Shown here piece by piece: positions 7,424 to 13,978 of a DNA stretch of 18,158 nt. Within the stretch, counting starts at the first letter, position 1. Each line of letters starts with the position of its first letter. The translations under genes and the position numbers were made by a program. Origin of the DNA: Lysobacteraceae bacterium (GTDB lineage: Bacteria > Pseudomonadota > Gammaproteobacteria > Steroidobacterales > Steroidobacteraceae); the NCBI GenBank assembly GCA_012516015.1, contig JAAYXG010000166.1, positions 1-18,158 on the forward strand. Reading direction: 5' to 3'. Under the pieces are notes generated by a model that was not told the DNA's origin, did no database searches, and saw only the letters and a program-made list of their open reading frames with translations.

Positions 7424-7975
7424 TTAGCCCTCGATAGTCCACAAATAAATCCCGCTCGTACCGAGCTTGATGTACCTCTCGGGCGGCCACTCCTTGCCCA
7501 TGTCGAAGTCATGGGAGACCACGCGCGCGCCGGGGCGGAGCTCGGACTTCAATTTCGGCATGAGGCGGCGATTGAGCTCCGGTAGGAGATAGAGCATCAC
7601 GACCGTCGCCTCGCTGATGTCGGTCTCGAACATGTCGCCGACCTTGAACGTGACGAGATCCTCGACCCCCGCAGCCTTGGCGTTCGCTCGCGCCTCGCGG
7701 ATCCGCCTCGGATCGAGGTCCACGCCGACACCGCGCGTCCCGAACTTCTTGGCCGCGGCGATCACCATGCGTCCATCGCCGCAGCCGAGATCGTAGACGA
7801 CGTCGCCCGTACGAACACGAGCCACATCCAGCATGCGGTCCACGATCTCATGCGGCGTCGGCACGTACCAAACGTCGAGTTTGCGCGCGGGGCGATCGCC
7901 ATCCTGCGCGAAAGTCGGCACTGAAGCCGCGCAGAGCGCGAGGACCATCATCGCGATGATGCCACGTCGACTCAT
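7424..7975 (-). CDS. Secreted FAM173/ATPSCKMT-like SAM-dependent methyltransferase (short form)
   Basis: A 183-residue protein. The ATG at 7975 is preferred (ggagcgag upstream) over an in-frame TTG at 7990. The N-terminus MSRRGIIAMMVLALCAASVPTFAQ is a Sec signal peptide with predicted cleavage after A23. The catalytic core shows YVPTPHEIVDRMLDVARV (37-54), SAM motif I VYDLGCGDGR (60-69), GVGVDLDP (82-89), KVGDMFETDISEATVVMLYL (111-130), the LPELN that follows, and GARVVSHDFDMGKEWPPE. This is the FAM173-type arrangement seen also at 4993-5853, but without the C-terminal beta-rich extension. Characterised FAM173 enzymes methylate lysines in membrane proteins of mitochondria; the bacterial target is unknown. 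The export signal is the same oddity as in its relative. It converges on the permease gene. Confidence 0.82.
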   Translation of the reverse strand: MSRRGIIAMMVLALCAASVPTFAQDGDRPARKLDVWYVPTPHEIVDRMLDVARVRTGDVVYDLGCGDGRMVIAAAKKFGTRGVGVDLDPRRIREARANAKAAGVEDLVTFKVGDMFETDISEATVVMLYLLPELNRRLMPKLKSELRPGARVVSHDFDMGKEWPPERYIKLGTSGIYLWTIEG

Positions 7976-8404
7976 CTGGACTCGCTCCAAATCGCGGTGG
8001 GTATCCCGAGTATCGCGAAGAAACTGCGTCAGCGCGACTTTGACTTGTTAACGGGGCGACTGCGCACTGATCACGTAACAATCAATCCAACGCTCACGCC
8101 ATAATCCGCCGCAGATGCGCGAAGTCAAGCCCGTCTTATCCAGAAGTTTTCCACCGCTTCTGTGGATAACATCGCGTCGCACGGACTTCACGCCTTCGAC
8201 ATCATCACTGACGAATGTCAAGAGTGCGTGACGATTCTATTGCACCGCTTTGCGCGTTGCGTGCGACATCGATGCCGCGCCCTTCGCGTCTTGGCGTAGC
8301 GAAAGCGTCATGATGTCGCGAGCGCGAATGGTTCGTGATGCGGCGGGGATCGCGGTCGTTGCGCGCGAGCATCATGAGCTTGCGCGACACACCTCGACGA
8401 AGCT
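7976..8404. other. 429-bp intergenic region with an inverted pair of DnaA-box-like sites
   Basis: No convincing gene is present; ORFs on either strand here are low-complexity shadows. The segment contains tgtggataa (8161-8169), whose complement ttatccaca is the exact consensus DnaA box. Facing it, ttatccaga (8136-8144) has one mismatch. An imperfect inverted repeat (catgatg near 8309, catcatg near 8370) lies closer to the rhomboid stop and could be a weak hairpin. The promoter of the short methyltransferase should be in the proximal part, but I see no certain boxes. Confidence 0.45.
8136..8169. promoter_or_regulatory. Two facing DnaA-box-like 9-mers
   Basis: ttatccaga (8136-8144, top strand) and the perfect consensus ttatccaca on the bottom strand (8161-8169) face each other across 16 nt. 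The spacer contains a further partial match, ttttccacc. The region is not flanked by dnaA, dnaN, gidA or other usual oriC neighbours, so a DnaA regulatory or titration site, or chance, is likelier than an origin. Confidence 0.3.
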
Positions 8405-9307
8405 TCACATCGTGCTCGCAAATCCCCAGCACCAGGCGCCGATGACCGTTGCAATCGCAATAAGGCCGGAGACGAGCTGCGGAACGCGCTTGAAGAACGC
8501 GCGCGTTTGCGGTAGCGCGTTCGCAAGCCCCACGAGGGCGCCGGAACCGAATCCTGTCAAGTGCGCGAGCACGTCCGTGCGCTCTCCGCCGGCGCCGGTG
8601 AATGCGAGCAAGGCAACGGCAGCGATCAGCGGCGCCCACCGCCGAGCCCACCGCATCGCCCCGGTGGAGTGCCGCTTCCACGCGTACGCTGCGACCAAAC
8701 CGAGCGTCGCGAACACCGCTGTGGAAGCGCCGATCGTCGTACGCCCCCCGAGCATCAAGAGGCTGTCGACCCAGTTTCCGAGCGCGCCCGCGACGAGAAT
8801 GCTGAGCCAGGCCGTGCCGGGACCGACGAGTTGCGCCGCGAAGTAGCCGAACAGGCCGCCGAACGCGAGGTTGCCGAGCAAGTGACCTAGATCCGCGTGA
8901 AGGGTGAGCGCGGTGACGATGCGCCATGGCTCGCCACCGGCCTCGCTCGAAGGCAGCAACGCGCCGATCTCGAACCAGTTGAACCCGCCAACCGCAGCGC
9001 CCGCGCAATATGAGATCACGACCAGGAAGAACGCAAAGAGCACGGTGGACAGCCAAGCCGATTCGTGAAGCACGAGCGGAGGCTGCGCTCGAGGAGGGGC
9101 GGCGATCTCTTGCTCGTACTGCGCCAAATGCTCCGTTGCTTCGCGCACACGCTCCTCCGGCACGAACACGACGTATGTCGAATCATCCTTCCCGAGCACG
9201 TGCTCGATACCCACCGCGCGCAATATGAACGCTCGATGCTCGCACGCGGCGTAGTCGCGTGAGCGATAGACGGCGCGGTAGGCGGCGGAATGAGAGAAGG
9301 TATCCAA
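8405..9307 (-). CDS. Rhomboid-family intramembrane serine protease with N-terminal cytosolic domain
   Basis: A 300-residue protein. Residues 83-300 form a six- or seven-helix rhomboid fold. The oxyanion-side motif is HADLGHLLGNLAFGG (137-151), the catalytic serine is S195 in TIGASTAVFATLG, and the catalytic histidine is H249 in LAHLTGFGSGALVG. The residue after the serine is Thr rather than the usual Gly (GxSG to GAST), though the Ser-His dyad is intact. It should cleave transmembrane substrates in the inner membrane; none is indicated. Residues 11-65 (YRSRDYAACEHRAFILRAVG and the VFVPEERVREATEHL helix) look like a small DUF2007/ferredoxin-like cytosolic domain. The only plausible start is a TTG at 9307, with no Shine-Dalgarno and a heptamer array 8 nt upstream. 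Divergent from the EamA transporter. Confidence 0.85.
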   Translation of the reverse strand: MDTFSHSAAYRAVYRSRDYAACEHRAFILRAVGIEHVLGKDDSTYVVFVPEERVREATEHLAQYEQEIAAPPRAQPPLVLHESAWLSTVLFAFFLVVISYCAGAAVGGFNWFEIGALLPSSEAGGEPWRIVTALTLHADLGHLLGNLAFGGLFGYFAAQLVGPGTAWLSILVAGALGNWVDSLLMLGGRTTIGASTAVFATLGLVAAYAWKRHSTGAMRWARRWAPLIAAVALLAFTGAGGERTDVLAHLTGFGSGALVGLANALPQTRAFFKRVPQLVSGLIAIATVIGAWCWGFASTM

Positions 9308-9315
9308 GTAAGCGC

Positions 9316-9350
9316 GTGTGACGTGTAGAGTGTGAAGTGCGAAGTTTGAA
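9316..9350. repeat. Heptamer array GTGTGAN x5 at the rhomboid start
   Basis: Five consecutive 7-mers: gtgtgac, gtgtaga, gtgtgaa, gtgcgaa, gtttgaa. Read on the rhomboid coding strand, they are TTCACAC-like units ending 8 nt before its TTG start. The array at 9459-9484 is the inverted counterpart at the other end of the divergent gap. Confidence 0.85.
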
Positions 9351-9458
9351 GGACAAAGTGCCCTTGCGCCCGGATTTAGATGTCCAACTGGGGGCGGGCG
9401 GGTCCATATGCAAGCTCATCCGTTGACACGTTGACCGTCAGCGGCAACCTTCTGGCCC

Positions 9459-9484
9459 GTCACTCGTCACTAGTCACCGTCACT
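9459..9484. repeat. GTCACTN array just upstream of the EamA transporter start
   Basis: Units gtcactc (9459), gtcacta (9466), gtcacc (9473) and gtcact (9479), with spacing 7, 7 and 6. The array ends 5 nt before the GTG start. Just upstream is cttctggcccgtca, the same 'ttctggc-cgtca' block that opens each 42-bp unit at 2687-2812, so the two loci belong to one repeat style. On the minus strand the units are GAGTGAC, close to the GTGTGAC array at 9316. Confidence 0.8.
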
Positions 9485-9489
9485 GCTGC

Positions 9490-10347
9490 GTGTCCCCTCT
9501 CGCCCTTCTTGCCGTGCTGCTGGCTGCAGCGACGCACGCGACCTGGAATCTGTACGCAAAGCGCGCCGCGAAAGCGCTCCACTTCGTATGGATGTACTCG
9601 GTCGCCTCGATCCTCATCTATTCGCCGATCGTCGCGTGGATCGTCTACTTCGAGCGGCCGCAGTTCGAAACCTTGCATTGGGTCGCGCTGTTCGCGACGG
9701 GTGTGCTACACCTGTGCTATTCGCTCATCCTTCAAGCAGGCTATCGCGCGTCCGACCTTTCGCTCGTCTATCCGCTGGCGCGCGGCTCGGGGCCGCTGCT
9801 TTCGTTCTTGGGCGCGGCGCTCTTGCTCGGCGAGCACGTCACGTGGCTTTCGATGCTCGGCTGCGCCCTCGTCGTCGTCGGCATCGTGCTCGTCGCCGGT
9901 CTGTTCCTGGAAGCGCACAAGGCGCCGAAAATCGGCATCGCATACGGCCTCGCCACCGGCGTGTTCATCGCCGCCTATACATTGAACGACGGATGGGCGG
10001 TGAAGGCGCTGCTGATCTCGCCGTTCATCGTCGATTACACCGGCAATGTGTTTCGCGTATGCGTGTTGAGCCCGGGCGCGTGGCGCGACCGCGCGCGCGT
10101 GCGCGAGGAGATCCGCGCGTACCTCAAACCGGCGCTGATCGTGAGCGTGCTCGGCCCGCTCGGCTACATCCTCGTGCTCTACGCCATGCGCATCGCGCCG
10201 ATCAGCCACGTCGCACCCGCACGCGAGCTCGCGACGCTCATCGGCACGTATTTCGGCGCGCGCCTGCTAAAGGAGCGTGCCGCGCCGATGAGGATCGCGG
10301 GAGCGGTATGTATCGTTGCGGGGGTCGTTAGCCTTGCCGTTGCCTGA
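9490..10347 (+). CDS. EamA/DMT-superfamily transporter
   Basis: A 285-residue hydrophobic protein with about ten predicted membrane helices in two EamA-like halves, the usual length for drug/metabolite transporters. The first helix is LALLAVLLAAATHATWNLYAKRA, and the first half ends with GPLLSFLGAALLLGEHVTWLSMLGCALVVVGIVL, the conserved 'P/S-hydrophobic-GE' helix 4-5 region. The second half ends in ELATLIGTYFGARLLKERAAPMRIAGAVCIVAG, the equivalent motif. It probably exports or imports a small metabolite across the inner membrane; the substrate is unknown. The start is a GTG with no Shine-Dalgarno, immediately after a GTCACTN array. No earlier in-frame start would fit the first helix better. 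It converges on selO. Confidence 0.85.
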   Translation: MSPLALLAVLLAAATHATWNLYAKRAAKALHFVWMYSVASILIYSPIVAWIVYFERPQFETLHWVALFATGVLHLCYSLILQAGYRASDLSLVYPLARGSGPLLSFLGAALLLGEHVTWLSMLGCALVVVGIVLVAGLFLEAHKAPKIGIAYGLATGVFIAAYTLNDGWAVKALLISPFIVDYTGNVFRVCVLSPGAWRDRARVREEIRAYLKPALIVSVLGPLGYILVLYAMRIAPISHVAPARELATLIGTYFGARLLKERAAPMRIAGAVCIVAGVVSLAVA

Positions 10348-10390
10348 CGGAGGACGCATGGGGCGTGGGGCTCCCGTTGACTGAGGGCCT

Positions 10391-10554
10391 GGGGCGTGGG
10401 GCGTGGGGCGTGGGGCGTGGGTCAGAATAAGAAAAGTTTTTCGCGTGGCGAACATTTCCACTCGCGCTGCGTGCGCACGCAGCGCTCTAGTCCATTCTGA
10501 CCCAAGCCCCACGCCCCGAGCCCCGCACCCCTTCTAACGAGCCCCGCACCCCTT
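10391..10554. repeat. Inverted GGGGCGT heptamer arrays with long hairpin, between EamA gene and selO
   Basis: Left array: four exact ggggcgt (10391-10418), then gggtcag. Right array: gccccac/gccccga/gccccgc (10506-10526), plus a 16-nt direct repeat with a 21-nt (3 x 7) period (10518-10533 and 10539-10554). The 24-nt arms 10405-10428 and 10494-10517 are inverted complements with one mismatch, enclosing 65 nt. Inside is a perfect 22-bp palindrome (10464-10485). The structure fills the convergent junction and touches the selO stop, so a termination role is plausible. Confidence 0.85.
10464..10485. terminator. Perfect 22-bp palindrome, candidate terminator or protein-binding site
   Basis: gcgctgcgtgc followed directly by gcacgcagcgc, an 11+11 bp perfect palindrome with no separate loop. 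It is nested in the larger inverted repeat between the EamA gene and selO. There is no T-run after it, so Rho-independent termination is not obvious. A dimeric protein site or a cruciform is equally possible. Confidence 0.4.
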
Positions 10555-12143
10555 TAAGAAGAGCAGGAAAGCATACTGCACCCCGCCCGCTCCCTCGCCC
10601 ATTCGGGTCGCTTCGCGGCGTAGTGCTCGCGGCCAGGTTGGTCGTCGTAGGGCCGACGCATGACGTCGAGCAGCTCGTGGATGCCCGCGTAATCGCCTCG
10701 TTCGGCGCGATCGATCGCTTGTTGCGCGAGGTAGTTGCGCAGCACGTAGCGCGGATTCGCGCTCCGCATGCGCTTACGACGTTCCGACGGCGAGAGCGAA
10801 TCGGCGCGCACGCGCTGCGCGTAGCGAGCGAGCCAGGCGAGGAAATGCGGCTCCGCCGCCTTGCGCTTGTCTTCGTCGTAGAACGCCTCTTCGAGCGGCG
10901 CGAGTGTCGGTGCGTTCACGTCGATCTCGCTCAGCGAGCGGAAGAAGATTGTCATATCGACCTCCGCGCTCATCAGTAGGGCGTAGAGCGAGTGAAGCAG
11001 GTCGACGTCGTCGTCCGCGAACGTGCCGAATCCCAGCTTCGCCGCAGCGTTCGCTCGATCCGTTGCGACGAATACCTCTCCGAAGCGCTGTAGACCCCGC
11101 TGCAACGGCTCTTCATCCTTGAAGAGCGGCAGGAGCGCGCTCGCGAGACGCGTCAGATTCCAGAACGCGATTTGCGGTTGATGGCCGTAGCGATAGCGGC
11201 GCCCCTGGGCGTCGGTCGTGTTCGGCGTCCAGTTCGGATCGAAATTGTCGATCCAGCCGTAAGGGCCGTAGTCGATCGCGAGACCGAGAATCGACATGTT
11301 GTCCGTGTTCATCACGCCGTGCACGAAACCGACGCGCATCCAGTGCGCAACCATGTACGCGGTCCGCTCGCACACATCGGCGAACCATTGCTCGCGCTGC
11401 TTCGCGACGTCGGGCTCTTGGGCGTGCTCGGGAAAGTCGCGCCGGATCGTGAAATCGACGAGTCGCGTCAAGAGCTCGAGGTCACCGCGCGAGGCCGGCA
11501 GCTCGAAATTGCCGAATCGGATGAACGACGGCGCGACGCGACAGACGATCGCGCCGGGCTCGGAGCGAGGATTGCCGTCGTAGAACATGTCGCGCACGAC
11601 TTTCTCGCCGGTCGTGACGAGGCTCAGCGCGCGCGTCGTGGGCACACCGAGGTGGTGCATCGCTTCGCTGCAGAGAAACTCGCGGATCGAGGAGCGCAAG
11701 ACGGCGCGGCCGTCCGCCGTCCTGGAGTACGGCGTCAAGCCCGCTCCTTTGAGCTGCAGCTCCCACCGTTCGCCTTGCGCATTGATCAACTCGCCCAATG
11801 TGATCGCGCGGCCGTCGCCGAGTTGCCCCGCCCATTGCCCGAACTGATGCCCGCCGTAGTTCGCGGCGTAGGGCTCCATACCCTCCAGAAGCGCATTGCC
11901 CGCGAAGACCTCCGCGAATTCCGCAAGCTCGATGAGGCCCTCATCGAAGTCGAGGCGGGCCGCCATCTCCTTGGAATGGGCCACGAGCTTCGGCGCCAAT
12001 ACAGGCGTCGGGTCGACGCGCGTGTACAGCGCTTGGACTTGTCGCGGCCGACCGCCTCGCTCAGGATCGCCAGGCAGCTCGCGAACGAATGCGTTATCGA
12101 ACCTGAGCGGTGGGAATGTGTTTTGAAGGGGATTGGCGGCCAT
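10554..12143 (-). CDS. selO: SelO protein adenylyltransferase (AMPylase)
   Basis: A 529-residue SelO/YdiU family protein. The family has a pseudokinase fold that binds ATP in inverted orientation and AMPylates Ser, Thr or Tyr of target proteins, with a role in redox stress. Strong family motifs are [20 protein letters not shown] (92-111), the lysine K132 in [30 protein letters not shown] (146-162), [20 protein letters not shown] (272-291) with D281, N282 and D291 as likely catalytic/metal residues, and YGPYGWID. The C-terminus ends [10 protein letters not shown] with TGC codons: the position that is selenocysteine in some homologues is cysteine here, as in most bacteria. The ATG at 12143 has tggag 4-8 nt upstream and gives the standard N-terminus; a GTG at 12203 would add 20 residues unlike the family. 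Confidence 0.96.
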   Translation of the reverse strand: MAANPLQNTFPPLRFDNAFVRELPGDPERGGRPRQVQALYTRVDPTPVLAPKLVAHSKEMAARLDFDEGLIELAEFAEVFAGNALLEGMEPYAANYGGHQFGQWAGQLGDGRAITLGELINAQGERWELQLKGAGLTPYSRTADGRAVLRSSIREFLCSEAMHHLGVPTTRALSLVTTGEKVVRDMFYDGNPRSEPGAIVCRVAPSFIRFGNFELPASRGDLELLTRLVDFTIRRDFPEHAQEPDVAKQREQWFADVCERTAYMVAHWMRVGFVHGVMNTDNMSILGLAIDYGPYGWIDNFDPNWTPNTTDAQGRRYRYGHQPQIAFWNLTRLASALLPLFKDEEPLQRGLQRFGEVFVATDRANAAAKLGFGTFADDDVDLLHSLYALLMSAEVDMTIFFRSLSEIDVNAPTLAPLEEAFYDEDKRKAAEPHFLAWLARYAQRVRADSLSPSERRKRMRSANPRYVLRNYLAQQAIDRAERGDYAGIHELLDVMRRPYDDQPGREHYAAKRPEWARERAGCSMLSCSS

Positions 12144-12250
12144 CTGCTCCACGTCGACGCGATGTGAACGACCCGGTCTCGCAGGACATTTCCTACTTGG
12201 CACCTACCGCTCGTAGGGCTCGGCCGGGACTCGGTTCCGTAGCGTACTCC

Positions 12251-12270
12251 TCCGCGGACGGTTCCGCGGA
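12251..12270. promoter_or_regulatory. Paired 8-bp palindromes in the selO upstream region
   Basis: tccgcgga occurs twice (12251-12258 and 12263-12270) separated by cggt. Each copy is a perfect palindrome, and together they form an 8-bp stem with a 4-nt loop. The site lies about 110 nt upstream of selO and 140 nt upstream of the divergent small gene, where an operator could sit. No factor can be named. Confidence 0.35.
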
Positions 12271-12410
12271 AAATACGGTCTTTGCGAACGGGAATGCGCA
12301 ACTACCATGGAACTCACACGCCCAATGTCCGTTGATGTGCCTGACACGGAATGGACCAACGCACATGGATCCGCGTTCACGATGCGGACACAACCGCCGC
12401 CGGAGATCTC

Positions 12411-12617
12411 ATGAAGAAACAGGCCCTCTCGTTCGACGACGTCAAGCGCACCATCTCAGCTCTGGAAGTGTACGCGAGTGCGCTCGAGGAAGAGATCATC
12501 GCACAGGGCGCGGACTGCGAGCCCTCCGTCATCGAGGAGGCGGAAGCGACGCGCGTGCTCATCACGAAGTACTCCGCGCTGTATGAGGCTTCGGCAGAGA
12601 GTACGACGGTTCACTGA
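12411..12617 (+). CDS. Small helical protein of unknown function
   Basis: A 68-residue product, MKKQALSFDDVKRTISALEV and onward, ending SAESTTVH. The start at 12411 is preferred because ggag lies 7-10 nt upstream and the sequence becomes well-ordered there. An ATG at 12351 would add 20 residues of poor composition. Almost the whole protein is predictable as two amphipathic helices (DDVKRTISALEVYASALEEEIIAQG and EPSVIEEAEATRVLITKYSALYEAS), rich in Glu and Ala, with one Cys. There is no signal peptide or membrane segment. Codon use matches its neighbours, and third positions are GC-rich in this frame, which supports real coding. It is divergent from selO across 267 nt. I do not recognise a family; a small coiled-coil partner protein would fit. 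Confidence 0.6.
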   Translation: MKKQALSFDDVKRTISALEVYASALEEEIIAQGADCEPSVIEEAEATRVLITKYSALYEASAESTTVH

Positions 12618-12695
12618 GAAGGCTCGTAGCCAGAACAAGAGAGGCGCGTCCCCTCGGAGGACGACGCTCCCAATCCTCCGACTCGCATGATTGCT

Positions 12696-12714
12696 CCAAC
12701 GCGGCGCGCGTTGG
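12696..12714 (+). terminator. Candidate terminator hairpin downstream of the small gene
   Basis: A perfect 8-bp GC-rich stem with a 3-nt loop, 79 nt after the stop at 12617. It lacks the U-run expected of an intrinsic terminator, so the call is tentative. Confidence 0.35.
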
Positions 12715-12830
12715 CCGGACACGTGCGCTCAATGTATTCCTTTCTTCGTGAACAAGGCAGAAATCCAAGCTGAACGCGCCTTGGCCACGGCGAAAATGAG
12801 CTTCCCTCCTCCGCGGAACGGGCGCAGGTT

Positions 12831-12854
12831 CCCTCCCCTGCACCGCGGGGAGGG
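12831..12854. repeat. ccctcccc/ggggaggg hairpin element
   Basis: Perfect 8-bp arms (12831-12838 and 12847-12854) around tgcaccgc, with gttagggtgggg continuing on the right. The composition and layout are those of a dispersed intergenic palindrome. Only this copy is visible in the window. Confidence 0.5.
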
Positions 12855-12974
12855 TTAGGGTGGGGCGCAGCTCATGTTCTTCTCTGTCCGTTCTGCGCTC
12901 TTTGTGTTCTTTGTGGTTGCTCCTGGTTCAGCGGCATTTGGGTTGGCTAGCCTGCACATACGCACGGACGCACC

Positions 12975-13949
12975 ATGCAGCATGCATCTGTCACGGGTCG
13001 CAGCAGCCAGCACGGCGTTGCGATGATCGAAACCGCAATCGCGTTGCCGATCTTGCTCGCCGTCATCCTCGGCTCGATTCAGTTCGGCCTGATCTACGAA
13101 GCGAAAGCGACGCTGAATCATGCCGCGCTTCGCGCCGCACGCGCGGGGGCGGTCGAGCATGCCGACCCTGGCGCGATCCGGCGCGGGCTCGCACGAGGAC
13201 TCGTGCCGCTGTACTCGCCCTCTTCGTCGCTCGCCGGGTTCGAATCGACGTTTGCCCGCGTCGACTCGGAGCTCAGGACGAGCGCGCGCATCCGCATTTT
13301 GAATCCGACGCAGGAGGCGTTCGCGGATTTCAGCGAAGAGGTCGAAGGCGTGCGCGAGATCCCGAACGATCGCTTGCACGTACGGAGCACGGCGCGCGGT
13401 GCGCAGAGCGGGATCAACATCCAAGACGCGAATCTGTTGCGCGTCGAGATCACGTACGGCTATGAGCTCAAGGTGCCGCTCGTCAACTGGTTCATCGCGC
13501 GCACGCTGCTTGCGCTCCGCGGCGGCAGCGGCTACGACGCGTTCGAGCAGCAGTTACTCCGCCAAACTCGCCTTCCGATCATCTCGACATCGACGGTGCG
13601 TATGCAAAGCGCCGCGCGACTGAGCGATCTCGTCGTGTCGCGCGCGGACATGCCCGACGTCGAGCGCTTCGATGCGGGCGGCGCTCCGCCGGCACTCGAT
13701 GAGGACGATGACGAAGCGCGGGGCGATTCCGATGCCCCGACTGGAAGCGAGGACGATCCGAGCTCGGGAAGCTCGCTCGCCGACGGATTCTTCGGCTTCG
13801 GCTCAGGATCCGCGGGCAGCGCCAATCCACCTTCGTCGGGCGGTGAAGGAGAAACGGGAGGCGGCGACGATGGCTGGATCATAGGCGGAGGCGGTCCCCG
13901 CGATTGCCCGATCAACACGTGTTGCTCTCCGCCGAGGCCTCCGATCTAG
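12975..13949 (+). CDS. TadE/TadG-like pseudopilin with long acidic, glycine-rich C-terminus
   Basis: A 324-residue protein. The N-terminus RSSQHG|VAMIETAIALPILLAVILGSIQFGLIYEAKATLNHAALRA has the TadE hallmark: a prepilin-peptidase site with cleavage after G14 and Glu at +5 (E19), then a hydrophobic helix (20-40). Known TadE/TadF proteins are minor pseudopilins of Flp/Tad pili, processed by TadV. Residues 60-225 form a globular periplasmic domain. From about 227 the sequence becomes a low-complexity Asp/Glu/Gly/Ser/Pro tail (LDEDDDEARGDSDAPTGSED, SSGSSLADGFFGFGSGSAGS) and ends RDCPINTCCSPPRPPI with three cysteines; this is not part of standard TadE. No tad cluster is visible. It lies 29 nt upstream of the Rhs gene on the same strand, so the two are probably co-transcribed. 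Confidence 0.75.
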   Translation: MQHASVTGRSSQHGVAMIETAIALPILLAVILGSIQFGLIYEAKATLNHAALRAARAGAVEHADPGAIRRGLARGLVPLYSPSSSLAGFESTFARVDSELRTSARIRILNPTQEAFADFSEEVEGVREIPNDRLHVRSTARGAQSGINIQDANLLRVEITYGYELKVPLVNWFIARTLLALRGGSGYDAFEQQLLRQTRLPIISTSTVRMQSAARLSDLVVSRADMPDVERFDAGGAPPALDEDDDEARGDSDAPTGSEDDPSSGSSLADGFFGFGSGSAGSANPPSSGGEGETGGGDDGWIIGGGGPRDCPINTCCSPPRPPI

Positions 13950-13978
13950 AAAAAACACCGCAGTAGGAGTCGCAATCC

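Larger units (their letters stand above)
12618..12974. other. 357-bp intergenic region with hairpins and a nonamer-phased stretch
   Basis: No gene is supported here. The region holds a stable hairpin ccaacgcg-gcg-cgcgttgg (12696-12714), a second hairpin ccctcccc/ggggaggg (12831-12854) followed by gttagggtggggcgc, and a T-rich stretch with roughly 9-nt phasing on the top strand (12882-12926: ctctgtccg, ttctgcgct, ctttgtgtt, ctttgtggt). I recall both of the latter sequence styles as dispersed intergenic sequences in environmental proteobacterial genomes. The promoter of the TadE-like gene should be in the last 100 nt. Confidence 0.5.

Noticed and set aside
8136..8169. Chromosomal replication origin
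   Set aside because: Only two box-like sites, no AT-rich unwinding segment and no dnaA/dnaN/gidA/parA neighbours.
8205..8404. Possible small minus-strand gene downstream of the rhomboid gene
   Set aside because: Arg/His/Asp-rich composition, no RBS and no motif; probably non-coding.
10554..10583. Selenocysteine in SelO
   Set aside because: The C-terminal CSMLSCSS is encoded with TGC codons; no in-frame TGA is present at that position.
11172..12167. Forward ORF (331 aa) opposite selO, and a similar one at 3406-4305 opposite the glycosyltransferase
   Set aside because: Both are antisense to genes with clear conserved motifs and have shadow composition.
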